A DNA stretch of 64,000 bases, from the NCBI RefSeq assembly GCF_900111355.1, contig NZ_FOHA01000004.1, positions 100,237-164,236 on the forward strand, given 5' to 3'. The stretch is from Isobaculum melis. GTDB taxonomy: Bacteria > Bacillota > Bacilli > Lactobacillales > Carnobacteriaceae. Positions within the stretch are counted from its first letter, which is position 1. Each line of letters starts with the position of its first letter. The notes beneath the pieces were generated by a model. That model made no database searches. It was not told the origin of the DNA and saw nothing but the letters and a program-made list of their open reading frames with translations. Both the position numbers and the translations under genes were made by a program. Shown here one piece after another: positions 37,229 to 45,176 of the stretch.

Positions 37229-37504
37229 ATGTCTGTGAACTGTAAATATGAGAATTTAGAGCCTTGGCTTTTGTTAAAAGCAGATGAATTTAAACTAATG
37301 GGATACAATGAAATCTCTTTAAATGAAATATGGCTTTATTTAACTAGTTTTAAATGGAAGAATCGTCAGGATCTCTCTTTTCATCAGCAAGTCAGTGATT
37401 TATCTTCTTTAAAACCAACTGAATACTTATCTTTTGCTTTAATGCAGAGGCAAAAAGAAGCTGAAAAAGAAGTAGACTTATTAGATATTGACGATTTATT
37501 ATAA
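37229..37504 (+). CDS. comN: ComN-like post-transcriptional regulator family protein
   Basis: 91 residues, helical and acidic at the C-terminus (EVDLLDIDDLL). LEPWLLLKADEFKLMGYNEISLNEIWLYL matches the small post-transcriptional regulator family typified by B. subtilis ComN (YrzD), which acts on comER/comE mRNA. In Bacillus the gene also lies in the yajC-secDF region, which supports the call. The RBS GAGGGAG is somewhat far (13 bases) from the ATG. Own terminator downstream. Confidence 0.75.
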   Translation: MSVNCKYENLEPWLLLKADEFKLMGYNEISLNEIWLYLTSFKWKNRQDLSFHQQVSDLSSLKPTEYLSFALMQRQKEAEKEVDLLDIDDLL

Positions 37505-37529
37505 GAAATAGTAGGATTTATTGATAGAT

Positions 37530-37557
37530 AAAGAGGAAATAGCTTTCCTCTTTTTTT
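37530..37557 (+). terminator. Terminator of comN
   Basis: AAAGAGGAAA pairs with TTTCCTCTTT around a 4-base loop, then T-rich to 37557. Confidence 0.8.
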
Positions 37558-37571
37558 ATTTTACAAAGGAA

Positions 37572-37600
37572 TTGACAGCGTTTACAAATAAATGTTAAGC
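37572..37600 (+). promoter_or_regulatory. Promoter with cre-like site upstream of the phosphatase lipoprotein gene
   Basis: TTGACA (37572-37577) is followed 17 bp later by TTAAGC. TGACAGCGTTTACA (37573-37586) differs from the CcpA cre consensus TGWAANCGNTNWCA at one position. The weak -10 keeps this tentative. Confidence 0.35.
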
Positions 37601-37669
37601 TTTTATTGGTTATGATTTTGAAAACCCAAAACCACAGGAACAAACAACAAAGACAGAGGAGGATTCAAA

Positions 37670-38482
37670 ATGGAAAACAGAAAAATTAGGTGGATTTTAA
37701 TTGTAGGGGTGCTACTATTTTTAGTTGGGTGTAGCAGTGGTCAAAAAGAAACCAGCAAAGATGAAAGTGATCAAACTTCAACTGTTGCAAAAAATGAGAA
37801 AAAGCAAGAGCCTGTCACAATTTATCTAACACGACATGGCAAAACTCTTTTTAATACGATGGAGCGAACACAAGGCTGGTCAGATACACCTTTAACCAAA
37901 GAAGGAATTGAAGTAGCTGAAAAATTAGGTCAAGGCTTAAAAGAAAATGATGTGACATTCGTTGCAGCTTATGCCAGTGATTTAACAAGAGCTAAAGAAA
38001 CAGCTGGTTATATTTTAGAGAGCAGTGGACAATCAGAGATTTATTTAAACGAAAGTAAAAATTTAAGAGAAGCCTGTTATGGAAAATTTGAAGGTGGCAT
38101 CAATGATGAGATGCTACAAGCTTTCTCTGAGCATTTAGGCTATGCTTCATATGACGATTTTGCAAAAGCAGCAGGCAATAAGTCATGGGAGCTATCTGCA
38201 GATGCAGTTAAAGAACTAGATATTTATGAGATGGCAGAAGATGCGCAGACAATTAAAACACGTATGCAAGAACAGTTAAAGAAAATTGCAATAGATGTAG
38301 AAGCAAAAGGGGGCGGCAATGTCTTAGTTGTGAGTCATGGGATGTCGATTAATATCATGCTTTCAGATATGACACCAGCGTATACAGGCAAGCCACTTAA
38401 AAATGCAAGCATTACCAAAATTGTTTATGAAGATGGGGAATTTACAGTTGAAAGTATTGGTGACACTAGCTTGATAGACTAA
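37670..38482 (+). CDS. Histidine phosphatase superfamily lipoprotein
   Basis: 270 residues. A type II signal peptide (MENRKIRWILIVGVLLFLVGC) with lipobox LVGC is followed by a Ser/Lys/Glu-rich linker. The phosphoglycerate-mutase-like domain has LTRHGKT (phosphohistidine), ASDLTRAKETAGYI and VVSHGMSINIM (second histidine). It is predicted to sit on the outer face of the membrane as a phosphatase of small phospho-compounds. The substrate is unknown. RBS GAGGAGG. Confidence 0.9.
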   Translation: MENRKIRWILIVGVLLFLVGCSSGQKETSKDESDQTSTVAKNEKKQEPVTIYLTRHGKTLFNTMERTQGWSDTPLTKEGIEVAEKLGQGLKENDVTFVAAYASDLTRAKETAGYILESSGQSEIYLNESKNLREACYGKFEGGINDEMLQAFSEHLGYASYDDFAKAAGNKSWELSADAVKELDIYEMAEDAQTIKTRMQEQLKKIAIDVEAKGGGNVLVVSHGMSINIMLSDMTPAYTGKPLKNASITKIVYEDGEFTVESIGDTSLID

Positions 38483-38489
38483 ATTTAGG

Positions 38490-38524
38490 AAGAGGATGAA
38501 AGGAAACTTTTGTCCTCTTTTTAC
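38490..38524 (+). terminator. Terminator of the phosphatase gene
   Basis: AAGAGGA pairs with TCCTCTT across about 16 bases, followed by TTTT. Confidence 0.55.
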
Positions 38525-38538
38525 TGTATTTTATTTAT

Positions 38539-38614
38539 TTGTGAAAAAAATCACAAAAAAGTATTTACAAAATAAAAAAGATGGGTTATGATTAGTTTGT
38601 GAAATAGTTAACAA
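38539..38614 (+). promoter_or_regulatory. adhE promoter flanked by two Rex operators
   Basis: Rex boxes lie at 38539-38556 (TTGTGAAAAAAATCACAA) and 38597-38614 (TTGTGAAATAGTTAACAA). Between them are -35 TTTACA (38564-38569), a 17-bp spacer and -10 TATGAT (38587-38592). The downstream box covers the expected transcription start. This layout predicts tight repression by Rex at low NADH and induction under fermentation. Confidence 0.88.
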
Positions 38615-38648
38615 ACATTTCAAGAAGATTTCTAGGAGGAATTTACGA

Positions 38649-41240
38649 ATGGCTAAAGCAAAAGTAGAAGAGACAAACAATGTTCAAAAAATGATTGATG
38701 AGTTAGCAGCAAAAGGACAAAAAGCCTTGAAAGCAATGGAAGATTTTACACAAGAGCAAGTAGATCACATTGTGCATCAAATGGCACTAGCTGGCTTAGA
38801 ACATCATATGCCCCTAGCAAAAATGGCAGTTGAAGAAACTGGCCGTGGTATCTATGAAGATAAATGTATTAAAAATATGTATGCAACTGAGTATATTTGG
38901 AATTCTATTAAACATAATAAAACAGTAGGTGTTATTAACGAAGATAAACAAAAAGGCTTGATTGAAGTCGCAGAACCTGTGGGCGTTGTTTGTGGGGTAA
39001 CACCTGTCACAAACCCAACTTCAACAACATTATTTAAAGCCATTATTTCAATGAAAACACGTAACCCAATTATTTTTGCTTTCCATCCATCAGCTCAAAA
39101 ATGTTCATCCGAAGCTGCCCGTATTGTACGTGATGCAGCGATTGCAGCTGGTGCTCCTGAGGATTGTGTTCAATGGGTTGAAACACCATCAATTGAAGCA
39201 ACAAGCTTACTAATGAACCATTCAGATGTAGCGATTGTTTTAGCAACAGGTGGCGGTGCAATGGTTAAATCAGCTTACTCAACTGGTAAACCTGCATTAG
39301 GCGTAGGACCTGGTAATGTTCCTAGTTATATTGAAAAATCAGCTAAAGTAAAACGTGCTGTGAATGATGTGATTCTTTCTAAATCATTTGATAATGGGAT
39401 GATTTGTGCTTCTGAGCAAGCTGTGATTGTCGATCAAGAAATCTATGCTGAAGTCAAAGCTGAATTTGAAAAACATCAAGTTTATATTGTGAAAAAAGCA
39501 GAATTGAAAAAATTAGAAGATGCAGTAATGAACGAAGGCAAATATGCTGTTAATCCTAAAATTGTTGGAAACTCAGCAGAAGATATTGCAAAATCAGCAG
39601 GGATTAAAGTACCAGCTGGAACTAAAATTCTGATTGCTGAATTAGATGGCGCAGGAGAAAAATATCCATTGTCACGTGAAAAATTATCTCCAGTCTTAGC
39701 AATGATTAAATCAACTAGTAAAGAACATGCTTTTGAATTATGTGAAACAATGCTTGAATTAGGTGGTTTAGGTCACTCAGCAGCGATTCATACATTAGAT
39801 GATAGCATTGCTCGTGAGTTTGGTGTGAAAATGAAAGCCTGTCGTATCTTGGTTAATTCTCCAACAGCCCAAGGTGGAATTGGTGATTTATACAATGAAA
39901 TGATTCCTTCATTAACGCTAGGCTGTGGTTCATATGGTAAAAACTCTGTCTCTAAAAACGTTTCAGCAATCAATCTATTAAACGTTAAGACAATCGCGAA
40001 TAGGAGAAATAATATGCAATGGTTCAGACTTCCTTCAAAAATTTACTTTGAAAAATCATCCGTTCAATATTTACAAAAAATGGAAAATGTAGAACGTGTC
40101 TTCCTAGTATGTGACCCAGGAATGGTTCAATTTGGTTATGCTGAATTAGTGATGAATGAATTGCGTCAACGTAAAAATAACGTTGTGATTGAAGTGTTCT
40201 CAAATGTAGAACCTAACCCATCTTCAAATACTGTGATGGCAGGAACAAATGCCATGCTGGACTTTAAACCAGATACAATTATTGCACTTGGTGGTGGTTC
40301 AGCAATGGATGCTGCTAAAGGCATGTGGTTATTCTATGAAAAACCAGAAACAGAATTCTTTGGTGCTAAACAAAAATTCTTAGATATCAGAAAACGTACG
40401 TATAAAATTCCAGCGTTAACACAAACTAAATTTGTTTGTATTCCAACAACATCTGGTACTGGTTCAGAAGTCACACCATTTGCGGTTATTACAGATAGTG
40501 AAACACATGTGAAATACCCATTAGCAGATTATGCATTAACACCTGATGTGGCAATTATTGATCCGCAATTTGTCATGAGTGTGCCTAAATCAGTTACAGC
40601 AGATACAGGAATGGACGTCTTAACACATGCGATTGAATCTTATGTATCTGTCATGGCAAGTGATTATACTCGTGGCTTGAGCTTACAAGCGATTAAATTA
40701 GTCTTTGAAAACTTACGTGATTCTTATAATGTAGCCAATGAAGAAGCAAGAGAAAAAATGCATAACGCATCAACAATGGCAGGGATGGCTTTTGCCAATG
40801 CTTTCCTAGGAATTAACCACTCTATCGCTCATAAAATTGGTGGAGAGTACAATATTCCTCATGGTCGTACAAACGCAATTTTAATGCCACATGTTATCCG
40901 TTACAATGCAAAAGATCCTTCAAAACATGCATTGTTCCCTAAATATGAATTCTTCCGTGCAGATGAAGATTATGCAGATATTGCAAGATTTATGGGCTTC
41001 AAAGGCAATACAACAGCCGAATTAGTGGAAGCACTTGTTCAAGAAATCATTCAATTAGGAAAAGATATCAATATTGATATGAGCTTGAAAGCACAAGGTG
41101 TTTCTAAGAAAACCTTAGATAGTACTGTGGATAAAATGGCTGAGTTAGCATTTGAAGATCAATGTACAACTGCAAACCCTAAAGAGCCTTTAATCAGTGA
41201 ATTGAAACAAATTATTATTGAAGCTTATCAAGGTGAATAA
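38649..41240 (+). CDS. adhE: Bifunctional acetaldehyde-CoA/alcohol dehydrogenase AdhE
   Basis: 863 residues, full length. The N-terminal aldehyde dehydrogenase half has the catalytic cysteine in DNGMICASEQA and converts acetyl-CoA to acetaldehyde. The C-terminal iron-dependent alcohol dehydrogenase half has GGGSAMDAAKG, the metal-binding GINHSIAHKIG and HGRTNAILMPH, and makes ethanol. Both steps oxidise NADH. AdhE forms helical spirosomes in the cytosol. RBS TAGGAGGAA. Two Rex boxes flank its promoter and rex is at 15.1 kb. Confidence 0.98.
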   Translation: MAKAKVEETNNVQKMIDELAAKGQKALKAMEDFTQEQVDHIVHQMALAGLEHHMPLAKMAVEETGRGIYEDKCIKNMYATEYIWNSIKHNKTVGVINEDKQKGLIEVAEPVGVVCGVTPVTNPTSTTLFKAIISMKTRNPIIFAFHPSAQKCSSEAARIVRDAAIAAGAPEDCVQWVETPSIEATSLLMNHSDVAIVLATGGGAMVKSAYSTGKPALGVGPGNVPSYIEKSAKVKRAVNDVILSKSFDNGMICASEQAVIVDQEIYAEVKAEFEKHQVYIVKKAELKKLEDAVMNEGKYAVNPKIVGNSAEDIAKSAGIKVPAGTKILIAELDGAGEKYPLSREKLSPVLAMIKSTSKEHAFELCETMLELGGLGHSAAIHTLDDSIAREFGVKMKACRILVNSPTAQGGIGDLYNEMIPSLTLGCGSYGKNSVSKNVSAINLLNVKTIANRRNNMQWFRLPSKIYFEKSSVQYLQKMENVERVFLVCDPGMVQFGYAELVMNELRQRKNNVVIEVFSNVEPNPSSNTVMAGTNAMLDFKPDTIIALGGGSAMDAAKGMWLFYEKPETEFFGAKQKFLDIRKRTYKIPALTQTKFVCIPTTSGTGSEVTPFAVITDSETHVKYPLADYALTPDVAIIDPQFVMSVPKSVTADTGMDVLTHAIESYVSVMASDYTRGLSLQAIKLVFENLRDSYNVANEEAREKMHNASTMAGMAFANAFLGINHSIAHKIGGEYNIPHGRTNAILMPHVIRYNAKDPSKHALFPKYEFFRADEDYADIARFMGFKGNTTAELVEALVQEIIQLGKDINIDMSLKAQGVSKKTLDSTVDKMAELAFEDQCTTANPKEPLISELKQIIIEAYQGE

Positions 41241-41250
41241 AAAGGAAAGG

Positions 41251-41270
41251 GCCTCGTTGAGGCTTTTTTT
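41251..41270 (+). terminator. Terminator of adhE
   Basis: A short GC stem GCCTC/GAGGC (41251-41263) with GTT loop is followed by T7. Confidence 0.75.
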
Positions 41271-41340
41271 CTTTATTGATAAAGAGAGCTAAAGAATGTT
41301 AGAATAACAGAGCAATGTACATTCATTAGGAGGAGAGCAA

Positions 41341-41856
41341 ATGGCAAAAGAGTTGATAGAAACTAAATTACTAGGTACATTAACCTATGATACAGAAGAA
41401 GGATTAGCAATGGATAAAAGAGATGCAACATTCCAATTAGGAGGACAAGACATTACGATTGATTTGGATATGCATGAGGGCATTACTTTATTAGAAGATT
41501 ATCAAAGTATTGCAATGTTAGTAGAGCAGTTTCCAAAGCTTTATGCTGAAGCAAAGACTTATCTTTTAGCGCAAATGGCTGAAGAAAATGGAACCATTGA
41601 GTATTATTTTGAATTCCATTTGGAAGAACTAACAGAAGAAACACTCGCACATTTAAAAGTAGATTCAGTGGATCAAGTTACGAATCAATTACTGATTGAA
41701 AATTTAATTCTTTCTGGAGCCTGGTTTTCTTTAGACAAAAATAATGGACTAGAATTAACCTTTGATTTTAAATTAGTACCAGAATTTAGTGATGAGCTAC
41801 TAGTTGTTCGATTTGATAGGACAGGGAAAATCCTTTATGTTAGTCATGAAAGCTAA
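41341..41856 (+). CDS. Hypothetical DUF2004-like protein
   Basis: 171 residues, acidic, soluble, no signal peptide. The strand-rich start LLGTLTYDTEEGLAM and the ITIDLDMHEG and LTFDFKLVPEFSDELLVVRF segments resemble DUF2004, a family of small immunity-like or uncharacterised proteins in Firmicutes. RBS AGGAGGAG. It stands alone between adhE and a small gene. Function unknown. Confidence 0.65.
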   Translation: MAKELIETKLLGTLTYDTEEGLAMDKRDATFQLGGQDITIDLDMHEGITLLEDYQSIAMLVEQFPKLYAEAKTYLLAQMAEENGTIEYYFEFHLEELTEETLAHLKVDSVDQVTNQLLIENLILSGAWFSLDKNNGLELTFDFKLVPEFSDELLVVRFDRTGKILYVSHES

Positions 41857-41863
41857 GTTGAGT

Positions 41864-42075
41864 TTGACAAATAAAAAAAGCCGTGATATGCTGATAAACG
41901 ATTTTACATAATAAAGAAAGGGGTGAGCAAAATGAAACAAACAAGCAAATTATCCATCACTAAAAATTCAAAGATTGATGAAAAAGTAATTGAATGGGCA
42001 ATAAAGGCTAAACAAGCCATTGGTTTGTTTGTGTCATTTTTGCGTCATCCATTATTTATAGGCAGTGTCCGTTAA
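41864..42075 (+). CDS. Small 47-residue protein gene with its own promoter
   Basis: The CDS proper is 41932-42075. It has TTGACA (41864-41869), 17 bp, TATGCT (41887-41892) and the RBS AAGGGGTGAG 5-6 bases before the ATG. The product begins MKQTSKLSITKNSK, carries a predicted amphipathic or hydrophobic helix (EWAIKAKQAIGLFVSFL) and ends HPLFIGSVR. A terminator follows at 42087. A basic peptide with one amphipathic helix could be a membrane-active toxin-like or bacteriocin-like peptide, or a leader. No family recognised. Confidence 0.6.
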
Positions 42076-42086
42076 GATATAGCCAG

Positions 42087-42117
42087 CCGTCAATCATTTA
42101 TGATTGACGGTATTTTT
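42087..42117 (+). terminator. Terminator of the 47-residue gene
   Basis: A perfect 11-bp stem CCGTCAATCAT (42087-42097) with 42100-42110, then TATTTTT. Confidence 0.8.
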
Positions 42118-42119
42118 GT

Positions 42120-42175
42120 CATGCCTCTTAGGATTTTAATCCTTAGAGACATGATACAAATCGAATTTTATTCGA
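42120..42175 (+). promoter_or_regulatory. Tandem hairpins in the rtcB 5' region
   Basis: A 16-bp stem with two mismatches (CATG...CATG, 42120-42153) is followed by TCGAAT/ATTCGA (42161-42175). No T run follows, so these are not plain terminators. They lie 50-110 bases upstream of rtcB and could mark an RNA element or processing site in its leader. Confidence 0.4.
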
Positions 42176-42226
42176 CTTTGAACCTTTTAACCTTCTACTA
42201 CTACAACAAGAAAAAGAGGAATTGAA

Positions 42227-43405
42227 ATGTTAACCATAAAAGGAAAATATAATGAAGCACAAGTCTATACAGATATGTTAGACGATAGCACGATCGGACA
42301 AATTATGTCCTTATGTAACCAAGAATTTGCTAAAGATAGCCAAATTCGAATTATGCCAGATACCCATAGCGGGGCAGGCTGTGTGATTGGCACAACGATG
42401 ACCATCCAAGATAAAGTCGTCCCCAATTTAGTCGGTGTTGATATTGGCTGTGGCCTATATGTTGTGAAATTAAAAGGGAGTAAACTAAAGACTAATTTTG
42501 ATAAATTAGATCGTATCATTCGCACGAGAATCCCAAGCGGGCATGGTACCCATGATAAAACGCAGGATTTCTTTGAATTAGGGAAGATTCATGCTCCGAT
42601 TCACAAAGGTTGGGCTTTAAGAAGTATTGGTACACTTGGTGGTGGCAATCATTTTATTGAAGTGAACCAAGGGAAAGATGGGCTTTACTTAGTGATTCAT
42701 AGTGGGAGCCGTAGTTTGGGGAAAGAAATAGCAGAATACCATCAGGAAGTAGCTTATCAAACATTAAGTCAGCAAAGAAAAACATTGAAACTTGAAGCGG
42801 CTTCAGCGATGAAACGTAAAAAAGTGGAGAAAGCTCAGGCGCTTACGAATGAAAGAGAAGCCATTAAATTGCCTTATGAATTATCTTTTCTCACAGGACA
42901 AGCACTAACGGATTATTTAGAGGATATGAAGTTGGCTCAGGCCTATGCAGCTTATAATCGGAAAGTGATGGCGCAGACCATCTTAAAAGCAATGAAATGG
43001 GATAAGGCAGTGGTTTCAGCTTTTGATTGTCCACATAATTATATTGATTTAGAAACAAACATGCTAAGAAAAGGAGCGACTTCAGCTAAACTAGGTGAAC
43101 CAATGATAGTGCCTTTAAACATGCGAGATGGTAGCATCTTAGCAGTAGGAAAAGGCAATGCAGATTGGAATCAATCAGGGCCACATGGTGCAGGAAGGCT
43201 GTTAAGTCGTTCAAAAGCTAAAGCACAAATCAGTCTTGAAAGTTATCAGCATGCAATGAAAAATGTTTGGACAACCTCTGTGTCAAAGAAAACCATTGAT
43301 GAAGCACCAGCTGCCTACAAACCAGCGAAACAGCTTCAGCAAGATATTGTGGATACAATGGAGATTCAAGAAATTATCAAGCCGCTTTATAACTTTAAGG
43401 GCTAA
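42227..43405 (+). CDS. rtcB: RNA-splicing ligase RtcB
   Basis: 392 residues. VGVDIGCGLYVV holds the metal-binding Asp and Cys, GTLGGGNHFIE and VIHSGSRSLG supply metal ligands, and GPHGAGRLLSRSKA carries the guanylylated histidine. RtcB joins RNA 2',3'-cyclic phosphate ends to 5'-hydroxyl ends using GTP and Mn2+, used in RNA repair. No archease or RtcR gene is adjacent. RBS AAGAGGA. The 5' region contains stable hairpins that may be cleavage or control elements. Confidence 0.93.
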   Translation: MLTIKGKYNEAQVYTDMLDDSTIGQIMSLCNQEFAKDSQIRIMPDTHSGAGCVIGTTMTIQDKVVPNLVGVDIGCGLYVVKLKGSKLKTNFDKLDRIIRTRIPSGHGTHDKTQDFFELGKIHAPIHKGWALRSIGTLGGGNHFIEVNQGKDGLYLVIHSGSRSLGKEIAEYHQEVAYQTLSQQRKTLKLEAASAMKRKKVEKAQALTNEREAIKLPYELSFLTGQALTDYLEDMKLAQAYAAYNRKVMAQTILKAMKWDKAVVSAFDCPHNYIDLETNMLRKGATSAKLGEPMIVPLNMRDGSILAVGKGNADWNQSGPHGAGRLLSRSKAKAQISLESYQHAMKNVWTTSVSKKTIDEAPAAYKPAKQLQQDIVDTMEIQEIIKPLYNFKG

Positions 43406-43412
43406 ACAATGG

Positions 43413-43443
43413 TCGTCTGCTAAATTTGGTAGACGATTTTTTT
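43413..43443 (+). terminator. Terminator of rtcB
   Basis: TCGTCT(G)C pairs with GTAGACGA (43413-43436), followed by T7. Confidence 0.8.
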
Positions 43444-43541
43444 ATCGTATGTTTAATTGAGCTTAGCAAAAAATTAAAGGCTGTTATTTAAGAAAGGACA
43501 TGCTACAATAAATGGATAAAGAGCAAGAAAGGAACGTTGTC

Positions 43542-44399
43542 ATGATTACAGTATTTTCAGATATAGATGGCACATTTCATTCACCAGGAAGTGAGATTGC
43601 GCCAATTAATTTAGAGGCAATAGCAGCTTTACAAAAGCAAGGCGATCATTTTGTTTTTGTCAGTGGTAGAGGCTGTCATCAAATCGTTGATTTATTAACA
43701 AAAGCAGGTCAGGATTGCGATATGATTTTTAGTAATGGTGCAGGCTATAAGCTTGTTGGAGAAGCACCAGTCTATGAAAATTGTTTATCTATTGCAGACT
43801 GTGTCAAGGTTTTAGAGATAGTAGAAAAAGAAGATATTTTTTATCATATTCATACAAGTGAAGGGATTTTCTTAAAACCAATGCATCATTATCAAACACA
43901 TCTTCAAAAGCTAAGAAAAAAATTTGAGACTCTTGGTGAGCAGGGAACGGTTGTGATGGACTTTAAAGAAAATTATTTTACCAATGAGTGCGGACATCAT
44001 GAAGATTTAATTGGCTTTTTTAAGGAAAATCCGGAGATTCATATTTTAAAAGTAGAATTAATGGATGCTGATGACCAAATACGTGAGCAGCTTATTGGAA
44101 AACTTGCGAGTACTGGGCTCTATACCTTCTCTTCCTTTTTCACAGCTTTAGAGGTGGTTCATCCTCATAGTAACAAAGGAGCCGCGATTCAAAATTATTT
44201 AGCAAAAATGCCTTCTGAAAAGACTTACGGCATTGGGGATGCTGAAAATGATTTTGCCATGCTAGAAGTGGTAGATGTCCCTGTTGCTGTAGAAAATGCA
44301 ACGGCTGCGATTAAAGAAAAGTGCCAAATGGTTATTGGGCCTTGTGATAGTGGCGGGGTTGGACAATTTATTTTTGACCAATTGATTTTAGATAAATAG
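43542..44399 (+). CDS. HAD-superfamily (Cof/IIB) phosphatase
   Basis: About 285 residues from the ATG at 43542 (GAAAGGA upstream); an ATG at 43512 lacks an RBS. FSDIDGTFHSPG holds the two catalytic aspartates, VFVSGRG motif II, and YGIGDAENDFAMLE motifs III/IV. The alpha/beta cap inserted between motifs II and III marks Cof-type enzymes, which dephosphorylate sugar phosphates, FMN or similar. Cytosolic; substrate unknown. Followed by its own terminator. Confidence 0.88.
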   Translation: MITVFSDIDGTFHSPGSEIAPINLEAIAALQKQGDHFVFVSGRGCHQIVDLLTKAGQDCDMIFSNGAGYKLVGEAPVYENCLSIADCVKVLEIVEKEDIFYHIHTSEGIFLKPMHHYQTHLQKLRKKFETLGEQGTVVMDFKENYFTNECGHHEDLIGFFKENPEIHILKVELMDADDQIREQLIGKLASTGLYTFSSFFTALEVVHPHSNKGAAIQNYLAKMPSEKTYGIGDAENDFAMLEVVDVPVAVENATAAIKEKCQMVIGPCDSGGVGQFIFDQLILDK

Positions 44400-44403
44400 T
44401 CGG

Positions 44404-44436
44404 AAAAAAACATCAGATGTTTTGATGTTTTTTTTT
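44404..44436 (+). terminator. Terminator of the HAD phosphatase gene
   Basis: AAACATCA pairs with TGATGTTT (44408-44415 with 44423-44430) with A and T tracts on both sides. Confidence 0.75.
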
Positions 44437-44488
44437 ATTTTAAAAGAAAATCCTTGATTCAATTGGTTTATTTATGTTAAGGTTTAAT

Positions 44489-44510
44489 AAAGCAAGTACT
44501 TACTTGCTTT
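44489..44510 (+). promoter_or_regulatory. TetR-type operator upstream of the TetR-P-type ATPase operon
   Basis: A 22-bp element made of AAAGCAAGTA (44489-44498), CT, and its exact reverse complement TACTTGCTTT (44501-44510). It lies 41 bases before the regulator start, where the promoter should be, and so fits autorepression. Confidence 0.75.
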
Positions 44511-44550
44511 GTGCAGAGTGATGATTTTATGTCAGAAAGGTCTTGGAAAA

Positions 44551-45153
44551 ATGAACGAAGAAAAAGCATTATCTACAATGCAAAAAAACATTATTAAAGC
44601 GACATTGCAATTGGTTTCTCATGCAGGCTGCAAGAGTACAACAACGAAACAAATTGCTACACATGCAGGAATTAATGAGTCAACAATCTTTAAAAATTTT
44701 AAAAGTAAAAACGAGCTTTTTAAAGTGGCCTTTGAGCAACAATTAATTGAAATGAAGCAGGAGGTAGATGAGTTTTTTGGACAATACTTTGCGTCACCAA
44801 GAGTTTTTCTAACAGAAACAGGTACTTTTTTATTGCATATGTTTGAATCACATAAAGAGGCAGTGATTACCTCAATCAAAGAAATTGGGAATGAACAAGC
44901 CAAATTAGTGATTCCAGATAGTCAAGAATATGTGTTAGAAATATTTGTCAAAAAAATAAATGAATTGAAGCAGGATAAACTGATTGAAGATGTGGATGCA
45001 GACACCATTGCTTTCCTATTTACAAATGCAATCTTGGGTTTGTTAATGAGAGAAGCTAAAAATGAATATGAAGAACAGCCTAAAGTATCTGCGGTCACCA
45101 TTGATAGTGTGATTCATTCATTTATTATTTTACTAGATCATTCATCACCATAA
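44551..45153 (+). CDS. TetR/AcrR-family transcriptional regulator
   Basis: About 200 residues from the ATG at 44551; an ATG at 44509 lies within the palindromic operator and is unlikely. The N-terminal helix-turn-helix is standard (about 10-55: STTTKQIATHAGINESTIFKNFKSKNEL). The C-terminal domain is helical with unknown ligand. It lies 23 bp upstream of a cation P-type ATPase gene on the same strand and behind a perfect palindrome, so it probably represses itself and the pump. Confidence 0.88.
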   Translation: MNEEKALSTMQKNIIKATLQLVSHAGCKSTTTKQIATHAGINESTIFKNFKSKNELFKVAFEQQLIEMKQEVDEFFGQYFASPRVFLTETGTFLLHMFESHKEAVITSIKEIGNEQAKLVIPDSQEYVLEIFVKKINELKQDKLIEDVDADTIAFLFTNAILGLLMREAKNEYEEQPKVSAVTIDSVIHSFIILLDHSSP

Positions 45154-45176
45154 ATTTATTTAAAAGGGGAGAGTCG

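Noticed and set aside
42120..42200. tRNA-like fold before rtcB
   Set aside because: The hairpins do not form a cloverleaf; there is no acceptor stem and no conserved T-loop or D-loop sequence.
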